Assembly (NCBI GenBank): GCA_016946835.1
Contig: JACVTC010000041.1
Span: 1,045,001-1,092,500 of the forward strand
From: Neocallimastix lanati (nom. inval.)
Lineage: Eukaryota; Neocallimastigomycota; Neocallimastigomycetes; Neocallimastigales; Neocallimastigaceae
Direction of reading: 5' to 3'
Length of the DNA: 47,500 bases
Shown: positions 21,703-31,960 of the stretch, piece by piece
Position numbering within the stretch: position 1 is the stretch's first letter
Layout: the number at the start of each line of letters is the position of its first letter
Notes under the pieces: model-generated
The model's database searches: none
Told to the model about the DNA's origin: nothing
The model's input: the letters and a program-made list of their open reading frames with translations, nothing else
Position numbers and translations under genes: made by a program

Positions 21703-22356
21703 ATGTCTGACAAAGATATAGAATCAAAATATCATAAAATATTTAATTCAGGGGAAATGTATGTTAGTCATGATAAGGAACTTATCAATTATGAGTGTAA
21801 ATTAATTAAAAGGTTGAATGACTTTAATAACACTGAAGGAACTCCGGAAGGGCTCAAAGAACGTGAAAAAATATTAAGAGAAATTACAGGTACATATGGA
21901 GAAGGTCTTATATTACTTCCACCTGTGTCAGCTAATTGGGGATTAAAGCATGTACATTTCGGAAAAAATGTATTTGTAAATTTTAATGCAAATTTTGTTG
22001 ATGACGCTGATATTTTCATTGATGATGATGCTTTAATTGGACCAAATTGTTCTATTGTAACAGCTAATCATCTATTTTCACCAAGACTTAGAAAAGAAAA
22101 ATTTCAATATAATAAACCTATTCATATTGGTAAAAATGTTTGGTTAGGTGCAGGCGTAATTGTTTTACCAGGAATAACAATTGGTGAAAATGCAATAGTT
22201 GGTGCTGGAAGTGTGGTAACTAAAGATGTTGAAGCTAATACTATTGTTTTTGGTAATCCAGCACGATTCTATCGTAGAATTACTGAGGATGATGATCGTT
22301 TTTATGATGGAAAAGAAATTCCTCAAGAGATAATAGATAAATATTTAAAAGATTAA
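21703..22356 (+). CDS. Sugar O-acetyltransferase, hexapeptide family (maltose/galactoside type)
   Basis: An intact 217-residue single-exon frame. It has the N-terminal Mac domain (about 13-65, with the usual M-Y and L..E...L spacing). A left-handed beta-helix with hexapeptide repeats follows (about 85-185), and the acceptor loop holds TANHLFSPRLR with the expected catalytic His at 123. The C-terminal repeats IHIGKNVWLGAG, VLPGITIG, VGAGSVVTKDV and GNPAR are textbook for LacA/Maa/NodL enzymes, which transfer acetyl from acetyl-CoA to a sugar hydroxyl. No signal peptide, so it is probably cytosolic. Length is slightly above the usual 185-205. The family is mainly bacterial; in an anaerobic fungus, transfer from a rumen bacterium is the likely origin (inference). 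It sits alone between transposons. Confidence 0.92.
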   Translation: MSDKDIESKYHKIFNSGEMYVSHDKELINYECKLIKRLNDFNNTEGTPEGLKEREKILREITGTYGEGLILLPPVSANWGLKHVHFGKNVFVNFNANFVDDADIFIDDDALIGPNCSIVTANHLFSPRLRKEKFQYNKPIHIGKNVWLGAGVIVLPGITIGENAIVGAGSVVTKDVEANTIVFGNPARFYRRITEDDDRFYDGKEIPQEIIDKYLKD

Positions 22357-22761
22357 ATTTATGTAAGAATATTATTCTAATACAGTATTAAAAATATTAA
22401 TAATTGCTTTATTAATCATATGTAAAATATATATTTTTTTTTTAATATAATATGTTTTATAATTATTAAATATTTTTTTTTTTAAAAAAAAATAAAGCAT
22501 AAATAAATAAAATATAGAAACATATAAATGAAATTTAAAAATTATTAAAAAGTGATATTAATTCAATTATTATTATTATTATATTGTTATATAACATATT
22601 TTATATCTGCATTTTTTTTTTTTTTATTTTCAAATTTTAATTATTACGGATATTTTTTTCTGACATTTTCATTTAGTAATTGTAATTATTTCTTTGATAT
22701 TTCTTTTTTTTCTTTCTTCCTTGAGTCTTTTCTTTTCAACTATTATATTGATAATATAATA

Positions 22762-22794
<33 letters not shown>
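22357..22794. other. AT-rich spacer ending in (ATT)n
   Basis: T-rich tracts and a final (ATT)n run (about 22757-22796) abutting an LTR fragment. The overlapping short frames are low-complexity artefacts. Confidence 0.65.
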
Positions 22795-22795
<1 letters not shown>

Positions 22796-22829
22796 GCTTT
22801 ATAAAATTTAGATCTATAATAATATTCCT
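22795..22829 (-). repeat. Copia 1-type LTR fragment, part 1 (split by LINE)
   Basis: TAGCTTTATAAAATTTAGATC and onward matches the start of the copia 1 LTRs. It continues at 26131 after the LINE. The same (ATT)n precedes it as at 10321. Confidence 0.65.
22816..22829. repeat. LINE target site duplication, left
   Basis: ATAATAATATTCCT is repeated exactly at 26117-26130, after the LINE poly(A). The first bases could belong to either the duplication or the poly(A). Confidence 0.75.
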
Positions 22830-25800
22830 TAATAAAAGGTAAATGTTTTTCATCAGTTAATTCAGATAATTCTTTCTCTCTGCCTAAAAAGACAGTTAAA
22901 TGGGATAGATTAAAATGTATAAATGAAAAAGAATCAATTTTTGACAACAACTATTTTAGTGTATTAGAGGAAGTGATTCCAGATCCTAATATTAGTATTG
23001 ATGATATTTCAAAGAAATTTATTTCAACTTCATTCAATATTGCTAAGGAACTTAATATCACGTCAATTTCAGAAGTTCGAAAATCTTTTTTTCATATGTC
23101 GCAGAAAATATTTAATTTGCAAAAACTCAAAATGAAATTATATAAATCCATTAAAAGAAGAGGTTCTTATCATAATTTAGATGAATTTGAAGAATTAATT
23201 GATAAATATAATAGAATGTGCAAAATTATTCATCATATGTGTAATATTTATAGGAAAACTGAATACCAACATTGGATTAATACAGGATGTGAATATATGA
23301 AATCTCATAACCCTAAAAAAGCTTGGAAATGGCTTAAAACAACAGCAAAAGTAGATAAATTTAAAAATATGTCAAATTCTCCAGTAAAGGACAAAAATGG
23401 TAAACTAGCTACTTCTACTAAAGAACAGTTAGAAGTATGGCACAATCACTATAAAAAACTTGCTTCAAGCCATTCTGATATCAATAGTGCATTAATCGAA
23501 TGGTATAATAAATTTTCCAATGGAACAATTAGGTATACGAGACACAATGAATGGGATATAAATCAAGACATCAGTATAGAAGAAATTAGAGAAGCAATTT
23601 TGGCTACTCCAAATTTTAAAGCTTCAGGCCCGGATGGAATTCCTATTGAATTTTATAAAGCTTTAATTCCTCCGGATGACGATAATTCAGTAAATAATTC
23701 TTCTTCTGGTTTAAATTGTTTACAGAAGATATACTCAAGAATTTGGAATGGAGAATTTCCTAGCTCATGGAATGAAGCAAGTATTATATCTATTCCTAAA
23801 AAAGGAGATGATCTATCTGATTGTGACAATTATCGAGGTATCTCTCTGATTAACAATGGTATTAAACTCATTTCGAAAATAGTCTCCAAAAGAATTTCAG
23901 AATATGGACTTAAAAATAATTTTATTAGGCCAGAGCAATTTGGATTTCGTACTAAAGAAGAATGTGTTAGTTTATTTATTTCAATTCGAGAAATTTGTCA
24001 AAGGCGTAAAAATGATAATAAAGAAACTTACCTAGCTTTTCTAGATTTAAAAAAGGCATATGATTCTGTTCCAATAGGTAATATTTTATATAAATTAGAT
24101 GCTTTAGGTATTAGAGGTAAATGTTATCAATTTATAAAAAATCTATATTTGACATCCAAAGCTAGTGTTAAAATTGATGATCAATATTCGGAATCTTTTA
24201 ATATTATGAAAGGAGTTAGACAAGGTTGTCCACTATCACCAATTCTTTTCAATCTTTTTATTAATGACATTTTTAATGATGTTTCAGAACTTGGAATTCC
24301 TTTAGGCGAATCTAGATGTTGTGGTGGACTCTTTGCAGATGATATTGTTCTATGCGCACCGTCAAGAACTAAGTTGAAAAAAATACTTAAGAAGGTAAAT
24401 GAATGGGCTAAATTTAATATGATGAATTTTGGAATTAATAAGTGTGCAACGATGGTGATTCGACCAGACACACCTCTTTTTCAAAATAAAAGAGATCCTA
24501 CTTTTTATCTTGCTGGTCAACCAATTCCAATAACTAAATGTTATACCTATTTAGGTATACCATTTGATAAAAGCTTATCGTTGAAACCTATTATTAAATT
24601 ACTTAACTCTAAAGTAACTAAAGCTCTCTTTTCTGTTAGTAAATTTCTTTCAAATTCCAAAATTCCTATTCCATTTAAGAAGATTATAATTAACTCTTAT
24701 GTACTTAGTAAAGTCTCTTACTTTGCACCTTTACTTGGTTCGAATAAAACGAGAACAAATAATACTCAGAAATTAATTAATAAAGGATTAAGATGGATTG
24801 CAGGTATACAAAAAGCCAAATCATTTATTAATGTATATTCTATTTCAAAAGATTTACATATTCCTCCATTGTCAGCTAAGTGTGCTTTGTCTCAGGTCAA
24901 ATGTTTTGATAAATGGAAAAATTCAAATTGTATTATTTCCTATTTAGTTAATAATATTCCAAAATCTAGAAAATATACATGGACAAAAGAAAGTAGAACT
25001 CTTAAACGTAAACTAGAGAAAAGAGGTAATAACGATAATAAAATCAAGGATTTTTATTGGAAAAGAGATATGAAAATCAATTCTATTAAAGCTGAGTTTT
25101 ATGACAAAAACAAATTCGAAGAAACATCAAAATTTATAAAACTTTGTTATGACTATCCTGATCTTTCATATGGTTTCTATTGGCTATTGAGAGCACGAAG
25201 CGGATATAGATTAGATGCTAGAATTGCTAAAGCTGCAAAAATAGTGGACCAAATGTGTCCTAATTTTTGTCCCTGTTGTAAAAGTAATAAACAATGGATA
25301 AGTCATTGGTTAATTGATTGTCCCTTTTTCAATCATACTCGTAGTAAAGTTAATGATAAAATTTTATTTTTATATAATGCTTTTTACCGTGGCAACCTAA
25401 CAAATGATATTGTTAATAGTAATAATGATAATAGTAATAGTAATAATAGTAATAGTTATAATAGTAATAATAATATTAGTAATAGTATTTTTAGTAATGT
25501 TAGTAATAGTATTGAAAATAATGTGTATATTGATTCTAGTGTGTGTGAAAAAGTGTTTAATTTCCTTCTTGGAGGTCGAAGTATTAATAACAGTACAAGG
25601 GAATGGAAGGATCTATTTAAGTGCCAGATGAAATCAGGTGCTTATTCTGATACTCCGTTCTTAGTGGTTACTGCGGCACTTCTCCAATCGATTATACCTA
25701 TTGCTATTGGCCAGCAATGGTCTTTGTTCAATAGGTTCAAATCGAATCGTACTACTACTACCAAGAGCGTCAATGCTGAAGAAACAGTAAGACAGGCCAG

Positions 25801-26074
25801 CAGGGCTAGCGCAACCAATGAAGATCATAATTTTGTATCTTAAAATTATGATTAACATTGCGAAGTCAAAGTTAATTATTATACTTCAGTATAATAATGC
25901 CCTTGTGAAGTCTTACAAATATTAATTAAATGAAACTAGAATATATTATACCATTATTTTATTTTTATTTTGTGTTTTATTTTTTGTTTATTTTTTTATC
26001 TTTTTTTTTTTATTATTTTATTACATGTATTTTATCAAATATTTAATTAATAAAGATGAAACAAGTTTGCTGCC

Positions 26075-26117
<43 letters not shown>
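22830..26117 (+). mobile_element. 5'-truncated LINE retrotransposon
   Basis: Bounded by a 14-bp target duplication, with a poly(A) tail at 26078-26117. The upstream endonuclease part of a LINE ORF2 is missing, since the open frame begins right at the insertion junction. The 3' UTR runs from 25844 to 26077. Confidence 0.8.
22832..25843 (+). CDS. LINE reverse transcriptase frame (N-terminally truncated)
   Basis: Open for about 1003 codons without a proper start; a GTG lies at 22973, and the frame is open from the 5' junction. RT motifs in order: SGPDGIP (about 23625), YRGISL (23830), RPEQFGFR (23930), LDLKKAYDSV (first catalytic Asp, 24045), GVRQGCPLSP (24215), the LFADDIVL active site (24330) and YLGIPFD (24550). 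A C-terminal CX2CX8HX4C finger lies near 25265-25320, as in many LINE proteins. Near 25405-25510 there is an Asn/Ser run encoded by AGTAAT-like repeats, a microsatellite grown inside the gene. The RT frame has no stops, so the copy is young or only lost its 5' end on insertion. No endonuclease domain is visible. Confidence 0.85.
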   Translation: MKGKCFSSVNSDNSFSLPKKTVKWDRLKCINEKESIFDNNYFSVLEEVIPDPNISIDDISKKFISTSFNIAKELNITSISEVRKSFFHMSQKIFNLQKLKMKLYKSIKRRGSYHNLDEFEELIDKYNRMCKIIHHMCNIYRKTEYQHWINTGCEYMKSHNPKKAWKWLKTTAKVDKFKNMSNSPVKDKNGKLATSTKEQLEVWHNHYKKLASSHSDINSALIEWYNKFSNGTIRYTRHNEWDINQDISIEEIREAILATPNFKASGPDGIPIEFYKALIPPDDDNSVNNSSSGLNCLQKIYSRIWNGEFPSSWNEASIISIPKKGDDLSDCDNYRGISLINNGIKLISKIVSKRISEYGLKNNFIRPEQFGFRTKEECVSLFISIREICQRRKNDNKETYLAFLDLKKAYDSVPIGNILYKLDALGIRGKCYQFIKNLYLTSKASVKIDDQYSESFNIMKGVRQGCPLSPILFNLFINDIFNDVSELGIPLGESRCCGGLFADDIVLCAPSRTKLKKILKKVNEWAKFNMMNFGINKCATMVIRPDTPLFQNKRDPTFYLAGQPIPITKCYTYLGIPFDKSLSLKPIIKLLNSKVTKALFSVSKFLSNSKIPIPFKKIIINSYVLSKVSYFAPLLGSNKTRTNNTQKLINKGLRWIAGIQKAKSFINVYSISKDLHIPPLSAKCALSQVKCFDKWKNSNCIISYLVNNIPKSRKYTWTKESRTLKRKLEKRGNNDNKIKDFYWKRDMKINSIKAEFYDKNKFEETSKFIKLCYDYPDLSYGFYWLLRARSGYRLDARIAKAAKIVDQMCPNFCPCCKSNKQWISHWLIDCPFFNHTRSKVNDKILFLYNAFYRGNLTNDIVNSNNDNSNSNNSNSYNSNNNISNSIFSNVSNSIENNVYIDSSVCEKVFNFLLGGRSINNSTREWKDLFKCQMKSGAYSDTPFLVVTAALLQSIIPIAIGQQWSLFNRFKSNRTTTTKSVNAEETVRQASRASATNEDHNFVS

Positions 26118-26119
<2 letters not shown>

Positions 26120-26130
26120 ATAATATTCCT
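26117..26130. repeat. LINE target site duplication, right
   Basis: Exact copy of 22816-22829, directly after the poly(A) run. Confidence 0.75.
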
Positions 26131-26176
26131 AAAGGAAAATATGTTTATAATAAATCTTATAGCTTTAAATAAGTAA
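26131..26176 (-). repeat. Copia 1-type LTR fragment, part 2
   Basis: Contains TAGCTTTAAATAAGTAAT, shared with both copia 1 LTRs, then is cut off where the next LTR begins. Together with 22795-22829 it is one partial LTR split by the LINE. Confidence 0.6.
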
Positions 26177-26883
26177 TGATATAAAACAAATATGTGTAGC
26201 AACATATTTGTATATTTAATAATAATTATTAAATATTAAATTTATATCTCTTTTGTCAATAATAATATTTGAAATAATTTCTTATTCATATATTATTCAA
26301 TATTTATATATATATTATTCATTATAATATGAAATATATTAAATATATTAAATTAAATAGTTAATTTCTTCTAAATATATATAATAAGAATATTATTATA
26401 TATATAATTTAACTATTCATATTCATTTTTAAAGTTTATATTAAAAATACTTAATACTTCTATATATTATAATATATAATATAATGAAATAGTTTTAGTT
26501 ATTTTAATTATAATTAAATATATATAGTTGATATTATTTATTATATTCATATTTATTATATAATTATATTCTTATATATTTAACTTTATTATTCTTATTT
26601 TCATTTTAAGAATTATATAGTTATATTTATTATATTTATTATTTTAATATATATTTATTATATATTATACTATACTCCGATATAATATATTTTAAATGTA
26701 TATTTATTATTATTAATAATTAAATTATTATAAAGATTCCTAATAACTATTCTTCTTGATTGTAGTTTAGAGAAGACCCTTGGTTAATTGGGTTTTTAAA
26801 TTAAAAAAATATTAATAAAGGTTATTAAATATAACGATACTATTAAAAATTAGTAGCACATAAAAGTCCCGCATATCAAAAAT
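26177..26883 (+). repeat. LTR of a gag-only element (copy A)
   Basis: Starts TGATATAAAACAAATATGTG and ends CATATCAAAA just before a primer site. The beginning and the end (ACATAAAAGTCCCG) recur at 29789 and 30331-30344. The interior is AT-rich and more diverged. Confidence 0.6.
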
Positions 26884-26903
26884 TGGTGGAGATATCGGGG
26901 ATG
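26884..26903 (+). promoter_or_regulatory. Primer binding site of LTR element A
   Basis: TGGTGGAGATATCGGGGATG begins with TGG and is the reverse complement of a plausible tRNA 3' end (acceptor strand TATCTCC, discriminator A, then CCA). This is the classic full-tRNA priming mode, unlike the two copia elements. The tRNA identity was not assigned. Confidence 0.55.
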
Positions 26904-27294
26904 TGCTGTGTAAAAAATAATTTATAAGTAGTGGTGTTTAGTAATTTTGTTGATTAATTATAAATCCGTATATATTTACATAAATTCTCTTCAGTTAGGA
27001 TTAATTAAAATACACTGTTTAGGATATAAATTTTTATTTTTTTTTATTGGCTATTTATAATTATTTTATCTTTGGTGAAGAGAAAGTTATACACTATTTG
27101 TTATTTCATTCATTTTAGTATAATTTAAATAAATTGTTTTAAAATAAATAAGAATTCGGAATATTTTATAATTATATTAAATAATAATATATATATAAAC
27201 ATTATAATTGTATATATAAATATTTAAAAAAAAAAAAAAAAAAAAAAAATACAAAAATTTAATAGATAAGTACTATTATTTTTTTTTAAATTAA
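26904..27294 (+). other. Leader between primer site and gag
   Basis: AT-rich untranslated leader with an A-run at about 27227-27249. A diverged copy of part of it (CTTCAGTTAGG region) follows LTR copy B. No gene. Confidence 0.5.
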
Positions 27295-27858
27295 TTGCTT
27301 ATAATGAGGAATAGTAATTTTAATTGCAATCGGGTAGATACTGGGACTCTTCCAAGAATTGGTGGATCTCGTAGAGATGCAGAAATCTGGAAGTTTAAAA
27401 TTAATGATTGGTTTAAGAGGGAAGGTATTACTACCGATGAGAATAAATTTAGTTATATAATTACAGCTGTTGAAGATAACATCGTAAGGATACTTATGGA
27501 AAAAGAAAAAGAAGTAAATAGACCTCTTACTTTGGATGAATGTGTTAAATTAATTAAAAAGAAATATTGGAGGGAGAATTTGAAGGAAGATAAACTAAGT
27601 CAATAAAAAAAAATTATTATAACCCCAAATGAAAATGTTTGTGATTTTAATACTAGATTTTTGGAGCTATACGATCAATTGGATTTCAACGATAAGTCTT
27701 ATATATCTGTTATTGATTATGAAAATGCTTTACGACCAAGAGGTAGAATATATGAAATGGTTGCTATGGCTGATGTTGATAATCTAGAGGATGCCTGTAG
27801 ATTAGCCGAAAAATTTGAAAGTATAATAAACAAATCTCGAGTAGGCAATAAAAATTAA
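27295..27858 (+). pseudogene. Retrotransposon gag with one in-frame stop
   Basis: A frame of about 187 residues interrupted only by TAA at 27604-27606, directly after Gln; the frame continues afterwards without shift. The segment WKFKINDWFKREGI and the following FNTRFLELYDQL and ALRPRGRIYEMVAM-type stretches resemble Ty3/gypsy-like retrotransposon gag, which often has an RP.....M segment near its end. No zinc knuckle, protease or RT follows. A purine tract begins about ten bases after the final stop. Either ATG (27295 or 27304) could start it. Confidence 0.6.
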
Positions 27859-27862
27859 TAAT

Positions 27863-27872
27863 TAGGGGGAAT
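27863..27872 (+). promoter_or_regulatory. Probable polypurine tract after gag
   Basis: The stretch TTAGGGGGAA leads into TGTGAAATAATAAATAC, the form expected at a 3' LTR start. The sequence after it does not clearly match LTR copy A, so the pairing is uncertain. Confidence 0.45.
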
Positions 27873-27981
27873 GTGAAATAATAAATACATTTAATATTAA
27901 AAAATAAATAAATAATATGTAGTACAAATATCAATGTAAAATGTATTTATTTAGTAATTATTAATATTTTATTTTAAACCG

Positions 27982-28022
<41 letters not shown>

Positions 28023-28261
28023 TTTCTTGATTTATTGATTTTTGAAGTTTTATAAAAAATTTACATTGTTTAATGTAGATATATTATTTTAATATATATT
28101 AATAAAATTATTATTTCATAAACCCAATTGTTTAATTGAGTTTTGTACGTTCGAGTGTTTGTTTTCTTTATTTTTATATATTAATAAATTAAATTTTAAC
28201 ATGATTAATGTTCAATTGTCGAGAAAGCTAGTACGTATTCCATCGGGTTAGGTTATGTTGG
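27873..28261. other. Possible 3' LTR remnant and AT-rich DNA
   Basis: Holds a poly(A) run (27981-28017). The segment ACCCAATTGTTTAATTGAG (28122-28140) resembles part of LTR copy A (about 26788-26805). No gene. Confidence 0.4.
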
Positions 28262-28680
28262 CTTCTCAGGGGGAGAGTTGCATTTCCCCAAATTGCATTT
28301 CGCCAGGTTGCATTTCGACAAGTGGAGTATTGATATAAATAAATAAATGAATAAATAAATAAATATTAATTCAAAATATATTTTTTTTTAAAATTGTTTT
28401 TATGCGATATTAATAATATTTAATTTTATTTATTGATTTATTTATTTATTTAATAATTTTCAATTTGGCGAAATGCACCACACCCCTTCTCAGGGCCGAG
28501 AAAAAGTGTACTGGAAAATTCTAAGTAAATATATTTAATGCTTAATACTCAGTAAGGCCGTCCTGCGGTGCCAATATCCCTTATACGAAAGCATACTGAA
28601 GTATTGTGACTTCCTCAAAATCCTCATGTCTTGAGGAGGGAAAGGTTAAAAATAAGAATGGATACACCGGAAGCAAAAAA
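28196..28680. other. GC-richer segment interrupted by MITE B
   Basis: Removing MITE B leaves a segment of normal base composition (28196-28262 plus 28487-28680), including a hairpin-forming CCTCAA...TTGAGG (about 28611-28636). No clear frame: short plus-strand stretches are broken by stops. Origin unknown, possibly an old transposon end. Confidence 0.4.
28272..28486. mobile_element. MITE B with 9-bp target duplication
   Basis: TTCTCAGGG occurs at 28263-28271 and 28487-28495. The left end reads GGAGAGTTGCATTTCC followed by two further GCATTTCG units; the right end, reversed, reads GGGGTGTGGTGCATTTCGCC. It belongs to the same motif family as MITE A. Short, AT-rich and non-coding inside. Confidence 0.75.
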
Positions 28681-29788
28681 ATCTTTATTTGTACAAAGTT
28701 TTCATTAATTTATTTATATAAATAATGATGTCAGAAATAAATTTAATATAATTAATAGGCATTTAATAAATAATAAGTAAATAATACACAAATATAAAAT
28801 AAATAATAAATAAATAAAAAAAAATAAATATCAAAACCAAAATACAAAAACAAATTTTTGCATATTTTGGCAAATATATTTTAATGATATGAATCATATA
28901 AAATTATTATCGATGAAATATAAATTTGTAATTATATATGATATTATGTATGAGATCTATTTAATTTAAATTTTATAAGTAATGTGTAATAAAAGATTAA
29001 AAGTTTCATTGTCTCAATAGTGTGTGTGTTATTAAAAAAATTTTTTATAAGTGAATATAGTATTTTTTAAGTGAATGTAAAAATGACAACAACCAAAGGA
29101 AAATGTCACATTGGAAATTTTAAATGAGTCCAATTTTAAATCTTGTTTCCAAGATTTATTTCTTTTATTAAAAGGAAAAGATATAAATGAATATATATAT
29201 CTTTTAAATAAAATTATAAAAATTTCCAAAGAAGAAAGGAAAGATTACGAGTTATTACCAGAAGAGCAAGAAAATATTATGATAAATCAGTGACTAGTGA
29301 CTTGCCGAAATACAATATCAAGGGGAAAAAGAATAATTTTTAATAGTATAAAAAGTAAATTATAAAGTAAAATATTTCAAAGGCTAATGAAGATATAAAA
29401 CTTAATTAATATTATCAAAAATGTAAATATTAGTGATGAAATTGGTCGCATAGAAGAAATAAAAGGTATTTTAAGTAAAAATAAATACAATCCTAACGAT
29501 ATGTCTTCATTTGTTTTTATTTCTACTATGAGTATATTATTTAATGAAATTAAAGATTTAAGAATTGAATTAAGTGGAAAAGATAAATTTAACTACTAAT
29601 ATATCATATAATTTTTTACCTGAAGAATTAGTAATTAAATCAATTATGATTAACTATCAGGTATCAAAAATGGGTGGTTTCAGCTTATAGTATTCGTTAT
29701 AAAACTAAAGAATTCCAATAAAGATTACTAGGTAATCTTAACGTTTAATTTTAAATATTAAATATTAGTTTAAAAAATTAATTTAAAT
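28681..29788. other. AT-rich DNA with coding-like relics
   Basis: Two plus-strand stretches look like decayed coding sequence: 29111-29293 (60 codons, Lys/Glu-rich) and about 29420-29599 (NVNISDEIGRIEEIKG onward). They are not in one frame and no family was recognised. Confidence 0.35.
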
Positions 29789-30354
29789 TGATCTAAAACA
29801 AATATGTGTAGTAACATATTTGTATATTTAATAATAATTATTAAATATTAAATTTATATCTTTTGATAATAATTTTTATAATATATTATTAATTATTCAT
29901 TATTATATTATAATTACTATTATAATATATATTAAATTACATATTATTTTATAATATATTAAATTATATATTTATTTTATAATTATATATTATTATATTA
30001 AAATATAATAATATTCTTATATTTAACTTTAATAGGATTTTTATTATATTATATAATATATTATTATGTATTATTTTATATTTATTTTATATTTTACATA
30101 TAATATACATTTATTATTTAAATATAGATATTGTATTCTTATATATATATAATTTATATTATATGTTTAAAATATATTTCATATTATTAAATTTTATAAT
30201 TTTAAAATGTAATTTCTTAATAATAACCAATTTCTAATAAAATTAATTTAGAAAGGGGTTTTTAGTTTTTAGGAAAAGTAATAATAAATTAAATAAAGAT
30301 ATAACTATATTATTATAATTAAAATATAGTACATAAAAGTCCCGTATATCAAAA
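29789..30354 (+). repeat. LTR copy B, related to 26177-26883
   Basis: Starts TGATCTAAAACAAATATGTG and ends GTCCCGTATATCAAAA. Shorter and diverged in the middle. The primer site does not follow; instead a degraded version of the leader continues to about 30500. Confidence 0.6.
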
Positions 30355-31376
30355 TATTTATCATATAAAATTTTTTAAAAAAAGTTTATTTAATATAAAA
30401 AATGTAGAAAATTGATGATTATTATTTAAAGGTATATGAAACACAAAATCACTTTATATATTTTTAATAATTCTTTTCAATTAAAATAAGTTAATAATCT
30501 TACATAGATTTTAATTATTAAAAAATTTTAAAAATATTTATATTATACATCAAATATAATGTTTTATAAATTATCATCTAATCACTATTTATTATCATTA
30601 GCATTATTCTCTTTTATTTTAAATAAAACCATATACACTAATATTAAACTATTATACAAAATAATACTAAACTTATATTAATATTGATGATGATTAAAAC
30701 TCATTGTTTATATTTATTATAATATTGCTTTAAAACTATTCTAATATTGTTTTAAAACTATTCTAATATTGTTTTAAACTATTTTAATATTGTTCTGTCT
30801 TTTAAGATTATCTTTGAACTATCAAAAGGACTAATTTATGATATTCTAAAATTTAAAAATACTAATAAAAATATATTTATTAATAATTATTATAATAAAA
30901 ATAATTTTTAATACTATCTAATAATAAAAATAATTTTTTTATAATATAACGTTGATAAGAGTATTTGAAATTCCGGAATTAATAGTCTAATTGAGCTGAG
31001 ATTAATTAATTATTTTTTGAATCATAAAAATTATTAATTATATCCGTCGTGTAACAGAGAACTAGTACTAATTTTCAAATGATTACTTATTTAAGACCCA
31101 ATTATAATTAATATTTTAAACAGTATTTATAATTGATTTGTTGATAAATTATTTTAGCCATACTGAAAAATATTTAATATGTTTCGTTAAATAATTATTG
31201 TTGATTAGAAATGATTTAAGGTAATTTCAAAATGAATAGAGATCACCTTATTTGACTATTTAACATATGAATATCGATTATAAATATATTTAAGAAAAGA
31301 TAGTAGAAAAGAAATGAGTTTTATCTGGACCAAAAATGAAATATTTTAGCAATTTTATTTTCAATTAAAATTTTAT

Positions 31377-31416
<40 letters not shown>

Positions 31417-31960
31417 ATTAAAATTTTTTATTATTAATATATATTATTATTACCAAATTAATAATGTAAGGGGAATGTTAGGTATAACTACATTATAATT
31501 TATATTATATATTATAATATAAATATGACAATAATCCACATAATAAATACCTTTATTATTAGATAGTTATTAAATAGTTATTATAAATCTTATTTATTAT
31601 ATTTTGTTAAAATGTAATATTCTTTTATTTGATATTCATATTATAATTAAATATATTATTTTTTAAACATTAAAAAATTATGTATTTTCTTATAAAACGC
31701 TTTATAATTAAAAAAAAAAAAAAATTGAATAATTAATACTAATTTATTTATAATAAAAAATTAAATAAATAACTTAATATTAATAACTAATAATAAAGAA
31801 AATATTTTATTTTATTTTTATTTAATAATTATAAAATAAAATATTTATTTAAAAGATTTTAAACCATTTACTTTAAATAAACGTATATCTTTCATTATTT
31901 TAAACAATAAGAAAGAAATATTAAAATATGAAAGTTTACATAATTATCGATGATAAGACA
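30355..31960. other. Degraded LTR-element interior
   Basis: AT-rich without open frames. It ends with a poly(A) run (31380-31414) and a purine tract AAGGGGAA (31463-31470) followed by TGTTAGGTATAAC, which looks like another 3' LTR start. No coding potential remains. Confidence 0.4.

Noticed and set aside
22552-22842. 96-codon hydrophobic frame before the LINE
   Set aside because: Made of T-rich and (ATT)n sequence read as Ile/Phe; overlaps LTR and duplication.
23000-25843. Group II intron or retron reverse transcriptase
   Set aside because: The YRGISL, GVRQGCPLSP and FADD motifs, the C-terminal CCHC finger, the poly(A) tail and the target duplication identify a LINE.
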